Assembly: GCA_009777165.1 (NCBI GenBank)
Contig: WRML01000134.1
Location: forward strand, 1-6,502
Source of the DNA: Kiritimatiellota bacterium
Lineage (GTDB): Bacteria; Verrucomicrobiota; Kiritimatiellia; RFP12; UBA1067
Reading direction: 5' to 3'
Length of the DNA: 6,502 nt
Each line of letters opens with the position of its first letter. The first letter of the stretch is position 1. Positions 1 to 5,911 of the stretch are shown here, in pieces. A model generated the notes under the pieces. The model was not told the origin of the DNA and made no database searches. It saw nothing but the letters and a program-made list of their open reading frames with translations. The position numbers and the translations under genes are program-made.

Positions 1-9
1 AATCATCAT
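1..9 (-). CDS. Possible start of the next operon gene, cut by the window edge
   Basis: On the minus strand an ATG-ATG-ATT reading begins at position 9, preceded by AAGGTCAC, which could serve as a weak ribosome binding site. It lies 34 bp downstream of the stop codon of the HlyD-like gene on the same strand, a spacing that suits another operon member. Only three codons (Met-Met-Ile) are visible, so nothing can be said about function. It could equally be a chance ATG. Confidence 0.25.
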
Positions 10-43
10 GTGACCTTGGGTAACCCTGTTCGTCAACATCTGT

Positions 44-1240
44 TTACTCCCCCCACCTTGCCTGTTTCTCCTCAACCTTCCATTGGATTTGGCTGATGAT
101 CTGGTCTATCTTCTGTTTGAACGTGGGGGGGGGGAGGTAGATGGTAACGGTCTCGCCAGGGATGAAGTCGTGATCCGCGTTTTTGAGCGTGAGGGTCATG
201 CGCCGCCCGCGGGTAGGGAAGCGATTGCGGGAGAGGGGGGTGAAGGGATCGGTCAAATCCAATACCTCCGGTTCGATGCGCGTGACGACTGCTTCGTAAC
301 GTTTGTATGTCGAGCGGAACGGCGGAACGACGGTGAGGGTCATGCCCGTGCTGACCAGCACGGCCTGATGCGGGCGCAGCAGACCGATAATCGAGATGTC
401 GGAGTCTGCCGTGATGCGGAGGATGGGGGTTCCGGTCGGGACGACATCGCCGACGGCGTATTGGATACGTGAGACAACACCCGCCGATTTCGCGCGGAGG
501 TAAGCGACCGCCCCCTTTTCGAGGTTCGTGACGGTGACGCTGATGGCAGACAACGTTTTTTCCTGTGCGTCAGAGAGTGAGGACTGGTGAGTGGCTTTCC
601 AGTGGGCGATCTGTTCGAGCTCGGCTTTAGCGGAGGCGAGCCGCGCGTTGAGGGTACTGATAAGGGTGGGGTAACACGCGAGCGTCTCGTTGAGCGCGGT
701 GATCTGCGGGCGGAGGCGAATCAGTTCAGTGTCGGGGATCAGGCCTTGCTCGATCATCGGATCGAGGTGCGCGACTTCTTTGCGGAGTCCTTCGAGTGTG
801 GCTTTGTCGCGGGACTGTTCCATCTCTTTCTCGGCGAGCGCGACCTGTGTGTCCTCAATCTGTTGCCGTGTACGGAGCTCCAGCGCGAAGAGGCTCTGCT
901 CCTGTTGCTGGGCATTCTGCAGGACACCCAACATCCGTACCGTGTAGTCGAGCGCCTCCAGCTTGTCCTTCTGCTCGGCGAACCCCTCAACCTCGACCAG
1001 GACATCGCCGGGCGCAATCCGCTGACCAACCTCAACAGGCAACGCGCGGATGCGCACCGTCTCGATGGCGCCGACGGTCTCGGTTTCCGCGAAGACAAGA
1101 CCCGTGATGGGATTCGTAAGGTGCTCCAGTGGCAGCAGCACCCACACCAGCGGCAACAGCAGGAGCCAGAACAGCCAGACCCAGTTACGCGTCCAGAAGG
1201 CGAGGCGTATCCGCAACGGAATATGTGGTTTGCGCTTCAC
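44..1240 (-). CDS. HlyD/RND-type periplasmic adaptor-like membrane protein
   Basis: This 398-residue protein has the layout of a membrane fusion (periplasmic adaptor) protein, a family that links an inner-membrane transporter to the outer membrane. A basic N-terminus precedes one hydrophobic segment at about residues 19-38, followed by a biotinyl-lipoyl half-motif (about 59-86, with VEVGQRIAPGDVLVEVEG), a long Gln/Glu/Leu-rich helical hairpin (about 88-240), the second lipoyl half (about 249-277, with AKSAGVVSRI and GDVVPTGTPIL), and a beta-rich C-terminal part. The start is GTG with GGGAG 8 nt upstream; that ribosome binding site overlaps the stop codon of the DUF4956 gene 12 bp away, suggesting translational coupling. 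No ABC or RND transporter is visible in the window, so the partner is unknown; position in the operon suggests DUF4956. A run of ten C residues (coding strand) lies at codons 369-372. The adaptor fold is well supported, the substrate is not. Confidence 0.8.
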   Translation of the reverse strand: MKRKPHIPLRIRLAFWTRNWVWLFWLLLLPLVWVLLPLEHLTNPITGLVFAETETVGAIETVRIRALPVEVGQRIAPGDVLVEVEGFAEQKDKLEALDYTVRMLGVLQNAQQQEQSLFALELRTRQQIEDTQVALAEKEMEQSRDKATLEGLRKEVAHLDPMIEQGLIPDTELIRLRPQITALNETLACYPTLISTLNARLASAKAELEQIAHWKATHQSSLSDAQEKTLSAISVTVTNLEKGAVAYLRAKSAGVVSRIQYAVGDVVPTGTPILRITADSDISIIGLLRPHQAVLVSTGMTLTVVPPFRSTYKRYEAVVTRIEPEVLDLTDPFTPLSRNRFPTRGRRMTLTLKNADHDFIPGETVTIYLPPPTFKQKIDQIISQIQWKVEEKQARWGE

Positions 1241-1252
1241 GTGAATTTCTCC

Positions 1253-1942
1253 CTAGACCTCGACGGTTGAGCGTTGCATCATCAGCAGCGGGTCGAAGAC
1301 ACCCTCAATTTCGGACATCCCCTTGACGATCTCTTTCTGGTAACTCGAATCCCGCAGGCGGATGTGGTACGAATATTCCAGTGCCTCGCCCTGGGCGGCG
1401 TTGCGCATCGCGACGAGCGTGAACGACTCGCACATCATCAGCAACAGGCTGTCAACCGCCTCTTTGACCGCCGCGTCCTTCGTCGTGGTGAAGCGCAGCA
1501 TCCCCTCGTAGTTCCGCCGCGAGGCGAACGGCGCGATGTGCAAGAGGAGCGCGATGCTGGTGAAGACGATTGTCCCGCCGACCGCCACCGTGACCATGCC
1601 CGCGCCGCAGGCGATCCCCGTGCCGAGACTCGCGAAGAGGAACATGGCGTCACGCGGGTCACGGATGAGCGTACGGAAGCGGATGATCGTGAGCGTCCCC
1701 ATCACGCCCAGGCCGCGCGAGAGACTGTCACCGACCGCCATGATGAGCATGCACGTCACGAGGCTCCCGAGAATCATGGACTGCACGAACGTCCGCGAAT
1801 ACGAGAACCCGCTGAACGTCCGCTGGTAGACCGCCGCGTAGATGAACGTCAACACAAACGTCAGCAACAGTACCCCCAGCACGTTCATGAACGAGACCGG
1901 ACTCGCCGTCCCGAACAACATTGTCAAAAGATCGGTCTGCAC
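1253..1942 (-). CDS. DUF4956 family membrane protein
   Basis: This is a 229-residue inner-membrane protein. Hydrophobic segments lie at about residues 19-39, 52-71, 98-114 and 116-137, and a soluble mixed alpha/beta tail follows from about 140 to 229. Between the second and third segments is the stretch TIIRFRTLIRDPRD (84-97), the conserved IRFRT...D.RD pattern I associate with DUF4956. The biochemical role of the family is not established; its genes commonly sit next to VTC-domain polyphosphate polymerase genes, as here. The start is GTG at 1942, only 4 bp after the VTC stop codon; GGAG lies 11 nt upstream, inside the end of the VTC gene. An ATG at residue 8 is an alternative start. My inference is that it provides the membrane part of a complex with the VTC-like enzyme. 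Confidence 0.85.
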   Translation of the reverse strand: MQTDLLTMLFGTASPVSFMNVLGVLLLTFVLTFIYAAVYQRTFSGFSYSRTFVQSMILGSLVTCMLIMAVGDSLSRGLGVMGTLTIIRFRTLIRDPRDAMFLFASLGTGIACGAGMVTVAVGGTIVFTSIALLLHIAPFASRRNYEGMLRFTTTKDAAVKEAVDSLLLMMCESFTLVAMRNAAQGEALEYSYHIRLRDSSYQKEIVKGMSEIEGVFDPLLMMQRSTVEV

Positions 1943-1946
1943 GATA

Positions 1947-2756
1947 TTAAACGCTCCACACTAAAAAATCCATCGCGATGTCCCTCGGCACTGCCATCCT
2001 GTTGAACAACGCCTCCTTCCAGATTCCGGTTGAATGCTTGCAATGCCCCCCGCGCTGGAGGCTGAACCGCTCGACCATGTCAATGACCCAGATTGGCACG
2101 TCCTCGAGCGTCTTGATCTCCAACACGACGCACGAGTCGTCCTCTGCCTGAGCTTCGGAAGAATCCATGGAGTACCATGACTCTCCTGCACCGAAGCCCG
2201 TCCATGTTGCGTGCGGGCAATACTCCAGCTTCTTGTCGAACGTCACACGCAGGTAATCCCGACCGAGCCCCACGTACGATTCGCGGACGTAGCGCACAAT
2301 GATGGTGGGTTGCGCGTTCGTCTCCCACGCGAGGCGGCGGAACTTCAGGAAATCGTTTTCCTGCTGGCGGCTCCTAAAGATGTCTGGCAGGTCAGTCGAA
2401 TAAATCAACCCTTGGCTCCATGCGCCGAACGGGATCATGGTCCGTGCCTTCACCACGATGCCCTGAAATTTTCCCTTGATCTCCGTGAAGACCGGCGCGG
2501 AGCCGATCGCGCCATACGTCCTGACACGCAGCTTGAAGCGGTCGTCCTGTTCCAGCTCCTTCGCATAATGGAACGCGAGCGAGGGCGTGTCCAGCTGCAG
2601 CGTCGTGATGGCATACTCCGGCGGGTCGCCCTTGCAGAACCTGTCCGGGACGGTGAACGGTGCAATATACTTCCTAACTTCCGGCATGAGCACAGGCGGG
2701 ATAAGGTATTTGCTCTCATACCGGTTTACAATTTCGACTCGCCCTGAACCTGCCAT
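1947..2756 (-). CDS. VTC-domain polyphosphate polymerase-like protein
   Basis: This 269-residue soluble protein resembles the catalytic VTC domain, a tunnel-fold enzyme in the same superfamily as CYTH/triphosphate tunnel enzymes, which makes inorganic polyphosphate from ATP in yeast Vtc4. Visible family marks are the N-terminal NRYESKYLI (11-19), the beta strand TTLQLDT (51-57), the basic strand RFKLRVRTYG (73-82), TEIKGK (91-96), RYVRES (155-160), LRVTFDKKLEY (169-179), VLEIKT (211-216) and KHSTG (240-244). The alternating Arg/Lys and Glu residues are those expected to line the tunnel. It has no membrane segment, unlike eukaryotic VTC subunits, so DUF4956 next door may anchor it. It is the first gene of the operon; the ATG at 2756 has AAGGAAG 4 nt upstream. 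Length fits bacterial VTC-domain proteins. Activity on polyphosphate is inferred from the family. Confidence 0.85.
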   Translation of the reverse strand: MAGSGRVEIVNRYESKYLIPPVLMPEVRKYIAPFTVPDRFCKGDPPEYAITTLQLDTPSLAFHYAKELEQDDRFKLRVRTYGAIGSAPVFTEIKGKFQGIVVKARTMIPFGAWSQGLIYSTDLPDIFRSRQQENDFLKFRRLAWETNAQPTIIVRYVRESYVGLGRDYLRVTFDKKLEYCPHATWTGFGAGESWYSMDSSEAQAEDDSCVVLEIKTLEDVPIWVIDMVERFSLQRGGHCKHSTGIWKEALFNRMAVPRDIAMDFLVWSV

Positions 2757-2791
2757 CTCGCTTCCTTAAATCGCATCCTCCACACACTACA

Positions 2792-2819
2792 TTTACAGCG
2801 GAACAACCCTAGCTGTAAA
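2792..2819 (-). promoter_or_regulatory. Leader hairpin or operator dyad of the VTC operon
   Basis: TTTACAGC (2792-2799) and GCTGTAAA (2812-2819) form a perfect 8-bp inverted repeat with a 12-nt loop. It sits just downstream of the predicted transcription start of the operon and about 35 nt before the start codon. It could be an RNA stem in the leader or the binding site of a dimeric regulator. Confidence 0.5.
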
Positions 2820-2830
2820 AACATCGTAAA

Positions 2831-2859
2831 ATAATACCCTTTTCCCCGAACGGGTTCAA
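2831..2859 (-). promoter_or_regulatory. Sigma-70-type promoter of the VTC-DUF4956-HlyD operon
   Basis: On the minus strand a -35 box TTGAAC (2854-2859) is followed after exactly 17 bp by a -10 box TATTAT (2831-2836). The expected start is near 2824, giving a leader of about 68 nt to the ATG at 2756. The spacer contains the small palindrome CCCGAACGGG. T-rich DNA directly upstream (2872-2899) could act as an UP-like element. Confidence 0.7.
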
Positions 2860-2871
2860 GAGGAACTTTGC

Positions 2872-2932
2872 AAAAAAAAACAGAAAAAATCAGAAAAAAG
2901 CAAATCACTTTTGGAGTGCCTGTTTTTTTCTG
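2872..2932. promoter_or_regulatory. Phased A-tracts and A/T inverted repeat upstream of the operon promoter
   Basis: On the plus strand, runs of A begin at 2872 (9 A), 2884 (6 A) and 2894 (6 A), that is every 10-12 bp, as expected for intrinsically bent DNA. In addition CAGAAAAAA (2891-2899) and TTTTTTCTG (2924-2932) are a perfect 9-bp inverted repeat enclosing a small CACT/AGTG stem. On the minus strand this gives a stem followed by T runs, so it might also stop read-through from the porin gene. Confidence 0.5.
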
Positions 2933-2972
2933 TTCGCGCACTTTTGAAAATAATGTGCCTGCAGAAAGCAAT

Positions 2973-3011
2973 GCGGACGCTATGCGCCCCTTCAGGGGAA
3001 TTCCTGTCCGC
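2973..3011. repeat. Nested inverted repeat
   Basis: GCGGAC (2973-2978) pairs with GTCCGC (3006-3011), and inside it CCCC-TTCA-GGGG (2987-2998) forms a second stem. The same CCTGTCCGC word occurs in the long hairpin at 5973-6030, so the two may belong to one dispersed intergenic repeat family. Confidence 0.5.
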
Positions 3012-3025
3012 TCAACAGAATTGGA

Positions 3026-3042
3026 CGGGTTTGGAAAACCCG
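3026..3042. repeat. Compact hairpin
   Basis: CGGGTTT (3026-3032) and AAACCCG (3036-3042) form a perfect 7-bp stem with a 3-nt GGA loop. It is flanked by AGAAT and ATTCCTGT, which may extend the stem imperfectly. Confidence 0.5.
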
Positions 3043-3073
3043 ATTCCTGTCAAATGGGTACGCTATTTCTGAA

Positions 3074-3101
3074 GAAGCACAGGCATTTTTGCCTGTACTT
3101 C
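3074..3101 (-). terminator. Hairpin, possible terminator of the outer-membrane gene
   Basis: ACAGGCA (3079-3085) and TGCCTGT (3090-3096) form a perfect 7-bp stem with a TTTT loop; after one C/A mismatch GAAG (3074-3077) pairs with CTTC (3098-3101). It begins 40 bp downstream of the porin stop codon on the minus strand. Only a short, interrupted T run follows, so intrinsic termination is possible but not certain. Confidence 0.45.
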
Positions 3102-3140
3102 GGGTTGCTGTCATCGGCGGGGGGCCTGTGCTGCATTCCC

Positions 3141-4598
3141 CTAGAACGCGAGGGAGAGTTCCGCACGGAAGTAGTAGCCGTAGTCGGGGCGGGTGTTCTG
3201 ATTGTAGTAGTCGCCGTAGAAGATGTGCTCCGCCAGCAGACGTCCCTTGAGCGAGCCGCGCTTGTTGACAATCTCCTTTACGAGCGTGCAGTCGTAGGCG
3301 GCCTGAGTGTACCAGCCCCTGTACAGGTTGTTGTCGCTGTCGGAGGCACCGGTACGGTCGTCTTTGTCCGCGAACATCGGACCAGTCTGCACCTTAAAGC
3401 CGTTTGTCCTGTCGAAGGCCTTGAACTGGAATCCGGCTTCCGCGTGGGGCCAAAGCAGGTTCGACCAGCGGTAACTGGATCCGTACATCTTCACGGGCAG
3501 TTCGCCGAGGTAGGTGTAACGCCCGTAGACGGGGTTCCATCCCGTGGCGCCTTTCGAGGGCCCGTTCTTGTGGTCGTAGGCGGAATCCGTGTCGTCGCCA
3601 GAGAGGTAGAGGAGCGCAAGGGTGCCGTAGGGTTTCATTTCTTCAAGGCTGTTGACGGTGTAGGTCAGTCCGCCATAGAGCATGAAGGCGTGGATGTCCT
3701 GGCCCTTGATGTTGCGGCTGCCGTCGGAATCCGTCTGCCCGAACTGGTAGGCGGCCTCGAAGTCGCCCTTCAGGTCGTCCATGAGTTTCGGCATGATGCG
3801 TATGCCGAGCGTGCCGTACTTGCGCCCGGGGATACGCGTGTTGCGGTTCCCCCCACTGAACCAGCGCGACTCCTGTTTGTAAATCGCGTAGAACTCCATC
3901 GGGATGGACTCAATCTCTTTCAGGGTCCAGTAGGTGCCGAGGCCCCACTCGGTGAGGTCGTCAATCTTCGTCGCATCGCCCGTCGCGCCATCGTAGCTGG
4001 TGATGTTGTAGTCGGAGCCGTCCGCGTCGCCGACGGTGAAGAACGTGTCGACGGGCTTCGTGTATGTCCCGAAGAAATCGCCTTTCGTCTTGTCGGTGAC
4101 GTTCAGCGACACCTTGACCGCGTCGAAGTAGGCGGAGCGCGAGCCGTCTGCGGGGGTACCGTCGGCGATGACGCGCCCGGCGCCGTACCTCATGTCCTGC
4201 CGACCGATGCGGATGCTTACGCGGTCGAACAGGTTGTTGAAGTCAAGGTAGAGGTTGTCCACGAACAGCTGCTCTGGGAACTTGTTGTAATTCTGGGAGG
4301 GGCGGTAGTTACGATATGTCCTGAACTCGTCCGCAATCCGCGCGTAAATCCCGTAGTCGCCGTAGTAGAGGGACCCCCACAGGCGTGTGCGTGTACGTGA
4401 CAAGTCGACATAAGGGGTACTGACCTGCCCGTTCCTGCTACCGTTCCCGTTCGGCAGGTTGTCGTACCAGTCATAACGGAAACGGATGTCGCCGCCCCCG
4501 TCTATTGAGAATGGCGATTTCTCCTTCTGTACCATCTCTTGGGCGTCCGCGCACATTGCCGCTACACTCACTATTGACCACAGTAATCGTTTCATCAT
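3141..4598 (-). CDS. Outer-membrane beta-barrel protein, alginate-export (AlgE-like) type
   Basis: This 485-residue protein begins with a Sec signal peptide (MMKRLLW, hydrophobic stretch to about residue 15, likely cleavage after ADA at 17-19) and ends in FRAELSLAF, the terminal-Phe signature of outer-membrane barrels. The body is a string of amphipathic strands with many Tyr/Trp and Gly. The segments SRTRTRLWGSLYYG (67-80) and IRIGRQDMRYGAGRVI (129-144), followed by AYFDAVKV (156-163), match the RxR...GRQ.hxYG...FDGV pattern of alginate-export barrels, which are passive channels for anionic polysaccharides or small solutes. The substrate is unknown; other porin families such as OprD/OprP remain possible. 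AGGAG lies 5 nt before the first of two adjacent ATG codons (8 nt before the second). The gene is monocistronic by position, with 384 bp before the next gene on its strand. Its upstream region carries 11-bp spaced repeats and a dyad, suggesting activator control. Confidence 0.75.
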   Translation of the reverse strand: MMKRLLWSIVSVAAMCADAQEMVQKEKSPFSIDGGGDIRFRYDWYDNLPNGNGSRNGQVSTPYVDLSRTRTRLWGSLYYGDYGIYARIADEFRTYRNYRPSQNYNKFPEQLFVDNLYLDFNNLFDRVSIRIGRQDMRYGAGRVIADGTPADGSRSAYFDAVKVSLNVTDKTKGDFFGTYTKPVDTFFTVGDADGSDYNITSYDGATGDATKIDDLTEWGLGTYWTLKEIESIPMEFYAIYKQESRWFSGGNRNTRIPGRKYGTLGIRIMPKLMDDLKGDFEAAYQFGQTDSDGSRNIKGQDIHAFMLYGGLTYTVNSLEEMKPYGTLALLYLSGDDTDSAYDHKNGPSKGATGWNPVYGRYTYLGELPVKMYGSSYRWSNLLWPHAEAGFQFKAFDRTNGFKVQTGPMFADKDDRTGASDSDNNLYRGWYTQAAYDCTLVKEIVNKRGSLKGRLLAEHIFYGDYYNQNTRPDYGYYFRAELSLAF

Positions 4599-4615
4599 TC
4601 ACTCTCCTAACAGTT

Positions 4616-4634
4616 GGACAATCGAGTATTGTCC
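4616..4634 (-). promoter_or_regulatory. Leader dyad GGACAAT-N5-ATTGTCC
   Basis: GGACAAT (4616-4622) and ATTGTCC (4628-4634) are a perfect 7-bp inverted repeat around a 5-nt centre. It ends 7 bp upstream of the porin ribosome binding site (4604-4608). As DNA it has the form of a 19-bp operator; as RNA it is a stable leader hairpin. Confidence 0.5.
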
Positions 4635-4648
4635 TTTTGATGAACAAA

Positions 4649-4702
4649 ACATTAGCCGTTCTGTGTTAGAGAAATGTCAGGGGGATGTCAGTTTTCCGTC
4701 AG
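4649..4702 (-). promoter_or_regulatory. Candidate porin promoter with three Pho-box-like 11-bp repeats
   Basis: Read on the minus strand, CTGAC begins at 4702, 4691 and 4680, exactly 11 bp apart, and the last two units read CTGACAT. This is the geometry of PhoB sites (7-bp CTGTCAT units in 11-bp steps), with one base different in the core. A candidate -10 box TAATGT lies at 4649-4654; no good -35 is found 17 bp upstream of it (ACATTT), as expected for an activator-dependent promoter. Identity of the regulator is an inference. Confidence 0.45.
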
Positions 4703-4880
4703 TTTTCGCTTCTCCTGTTTCGCATGAACCGGCAATGGCGATGCCCTTTCAACAGAGGACAAGGGTTTACAACAGTTCTCCTTTGGGCGTACCCCTCTTC
4801 ATCGCCTGGCGATTGCCACAAAACGAGTTATTGATAGGGCGTGTTGGTACAACCTTTCCCTTCCCAAATACCCCCAATGA

Positions 4881-4914
4881 TGATATATTACCACCATCGT
4901 AAATGGCATTGGAG
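4881..4914 (+). promoter_or_regulatory. Extended -10 promoter and ribosome binding site of the TIM-barrel gene
   Basis: TGATATATT (4881-4889) is an extended -10 element (TGn before TATATT) without a convincing -35. The start would be near 4896, giving a leader of about 27 nt. GGAG (4911-4914) lies 8 nt before the ATG at 4923. ACCATC (4893-4898) can pair with GATGGT (4914-4919), which overlaps the edge of the ribosome binding site. Confidence 0.45.
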
Positions 4915-4922
4915 ATGGTATC

Positions 4923-5756
4923 ATGCGTATGACACGGAGAACGTTCTTAGGACAAGCGACCGCAACAGCGGCCATCGCGGCCGCGACTGGCTTTGCGGCG
5001 GAGGCAAAGGCGAACATCAAGGTGGGGGCCTGCGTGGTCGGCCTTGAGGAGGCGAAACGGGCAGGGGTCGAGGGCATACAGGTCGGGGCGTTCAAGGCGG
5101 CGGACGTGCTCGACCTCACAACGCCCGAGCGGCGCGCGCATTACAAGCGCGTGATCCAAGAGACGGGCACCCCCGTCTGCTCCATCATGATGGGACTCTT
5201 CAACGCGTTCCCGTTAGCGACCGACCCTCGCGCCACCGCATGGATGGAACAGTGCATTGATACCGCCAAAGACCTCGGCACCGACAACATCCTTTTGGCG
5301 TTCTTCTCCAAGGGGGACCTGCTGCATGAGGGGAAATTGAAAGAGGACGAGTTCACGGAGGCCATCAAACGTATCAAGGCTGTCGCGCCGCGCGCGAAGG
5401 ATGCCGGGGTGTCGCTTGCCATCGAGAACTACCTTAACGCGGAGCAGAACATCCGTATGCTCGATTCCATCAACCACGACGCGGTCAGCATTTATTACGA
5501 CGTGTACAACACGGGGATCAGCATGAAGTACGACACCCCCGCCGAGATATACAAATTAAAAGGGCGTATCTCACAGTTCCACTACAAGAACGGCAACGCC
5601 TACCTCGATACGAACCGTCCCTATTTCGAGACCGTCTCCGCCGCCATCAAGGACATCGGCTATAAGGGGTGGATTGTGCTGGAGACCTCCGCCCCCTCCA
5701 AGGACGGCATCGCAGACACCAAACGCAACGCTGATTTCGCCCGCTCCCTTTTCTAG
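4923..5756 (+). CDS. Tat-exported sugar phosphate isomerase/epimerase-like TIM-barrel protein
   Basis: This 277-residue protein starts with a twin-arginine signal: TRRTFLG (4-10), an Ala-rich hydrophobic stretch and a likely cleavage site near FAAEA (24-28). The rest is a xylose-isomerase-like (AP endonuclease 2 family) TIM barrel. Its four expected metal ligands are all visible at the strand ends: Glu168 in LAIENY, Asp193 in YYDVYN, His220 in QFHYKNG and Glu254 in IVLETSAP. The intact site argues for an active metal-dependent isomerase or epimerase of a sugar or polyol, acting in the periplasm after folded export. The exact substrate cannot be read; proteins of this kind are numerous in planctomycetes and verrucomicrobia. 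The ATG at 4923 is preceded by GGAG; Met3 is an alternative start that keeps the Tat motif. The gene stands alone and converges on the small basic protein gene. Confidence 0.85.
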   Translation: MRMTRRTFLGQATATAAIAAATGFAAEAKANIKVGACVVGLEEAKRAGVEGIQVGAFKAADVLDLTTPERRAHYKRVIQETGTPVCSIMMGLFNAFPLATDPRATAWMEQCIDTAKDLGTDNILLAFFSKGDLLHEGKLKEDEFTEAIKRIKAVAPRAKDAGVSLAIENYLNAEQNIRMLDSINHDAVSIYYDVYNTGISMKYDTPAEIYKLKGRISQFHYKNGNAYLDTNRPYFETVSAAIKDIGYKGWIVLETSAPSKDGIADTKRNADFARSLF

Positions 5757-5791
5757 TATGTTGTAACATTTTAAATCGTCACAAAAAATAC

Positions 5792-5824
5792 TATCGTTAA
5801 TTCAGTTGAAAACCATTCCATTTT
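5792..5824 (+). repeat. 33-bp direct repeat, copy 1
   Basis: These 33 bases (beginning TATCGTTAATTCAG, ending CCATTCCATTTT) recur without mismatch at 6406-6438, 614 bp downstream. This copy lies inside the left arm of the foldback element. Confidence 0.9.
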
Positions 5825-5911
5825 AATGTGATTTGACTATAAAAAGCGTATTGCGACAACATCTCGTCAAGGGATGTCAGAATGGAACACGTTTAAAGTG
5901 ATTCAGCTATA
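5822..5911 (+). repeat. Degenerate 20-bp direct repeat pair
   Basis: The 20 bases at 5822-5841 (TTTAATGTGATTTGACTATA) and at 5892-5911 (TTTAAAGTGATTCAGCTATA) match at 16 positions and are 70 bp apart. Both lie within the foldback element. Confidence 0.45.

Larger units (their letters stand above)
2757..3140. other. Intergenic region: operon promoter plus hairpin cluster
   Basis: This 384-bp gap separates the start of the VTC-like gene from the end of the outer-membrane gene, both on the minus strand. The left half (2790-2932) holds the operon leader hairpin, promoter and A-tract region. The right half (2973-3120) is packed with inverted repeats and probably holds the end of the porin transcript. 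I see no convincing coding sequence; open frames here are extensions or shadows of neighbouring genes. Confidence 0.7.
4599..4922. other. Divergent regulatory region
   Basis: This 324-bp gap lies between the divergent porin and TIM-barrel genes. It holds, left to right, the porin ribosome binding site, a 7-bp dyad, a weak -10 box for the porin, three 11-bp spaced repeats, an odd palindrome ATCGCC-T-GGCGAT (4801-4813) and an extended -10 element for the rightward gene. The word GGCGAT also occurs at 4737-4742. I see no coding sequence in it. Confidence 0.65.

Noticed and set aside
83..2005. Plus-strand open frames at 83-472, 587-1270 and 1274-2005
   Set aside because: They overlap the recognised adaptor and DUF4956 genes in antisense, have Arg/Asp/Glu-biased products and no ribosome binding sites or domains; they follow from codon bias.
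2211..2747. 178-codon plus-strand open frame
   Set aside because: It is antisense to the VTC-like gene, which carries the family motifs.
2868..4400. 510-codon open frame on the plus strand
   Set aside because: It is antisense to the outer-membrane gene, whose minus-strand product has a signal peptide, barrel strands, terminal Phe and a ribosome binding site. The plus-strand product is Val/Gly/Arg-rich without recognisable domains.
3150..4598. Lipoprotein signal at Cys16 of the outer-membrane protein
   Set aside because: The residues before Cys (AAM) do not fit a lipobox, and ADA at 17-19 gives a better signal peptidase I site.
4486..4902. 138-codon plus-strand open frame across the divergent promoter region
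   Set aside because: It overlaps the porin gene start in antisense, has no ribosome binding site or recognisable domain and covers clear regulatory repeats.
5833..5865. Promoter-like TTGACT within the foldback element
   Set aside because: No acceptable -10 box lies 16-18 bp downstream on the plus strand and no gene follows in that direction.
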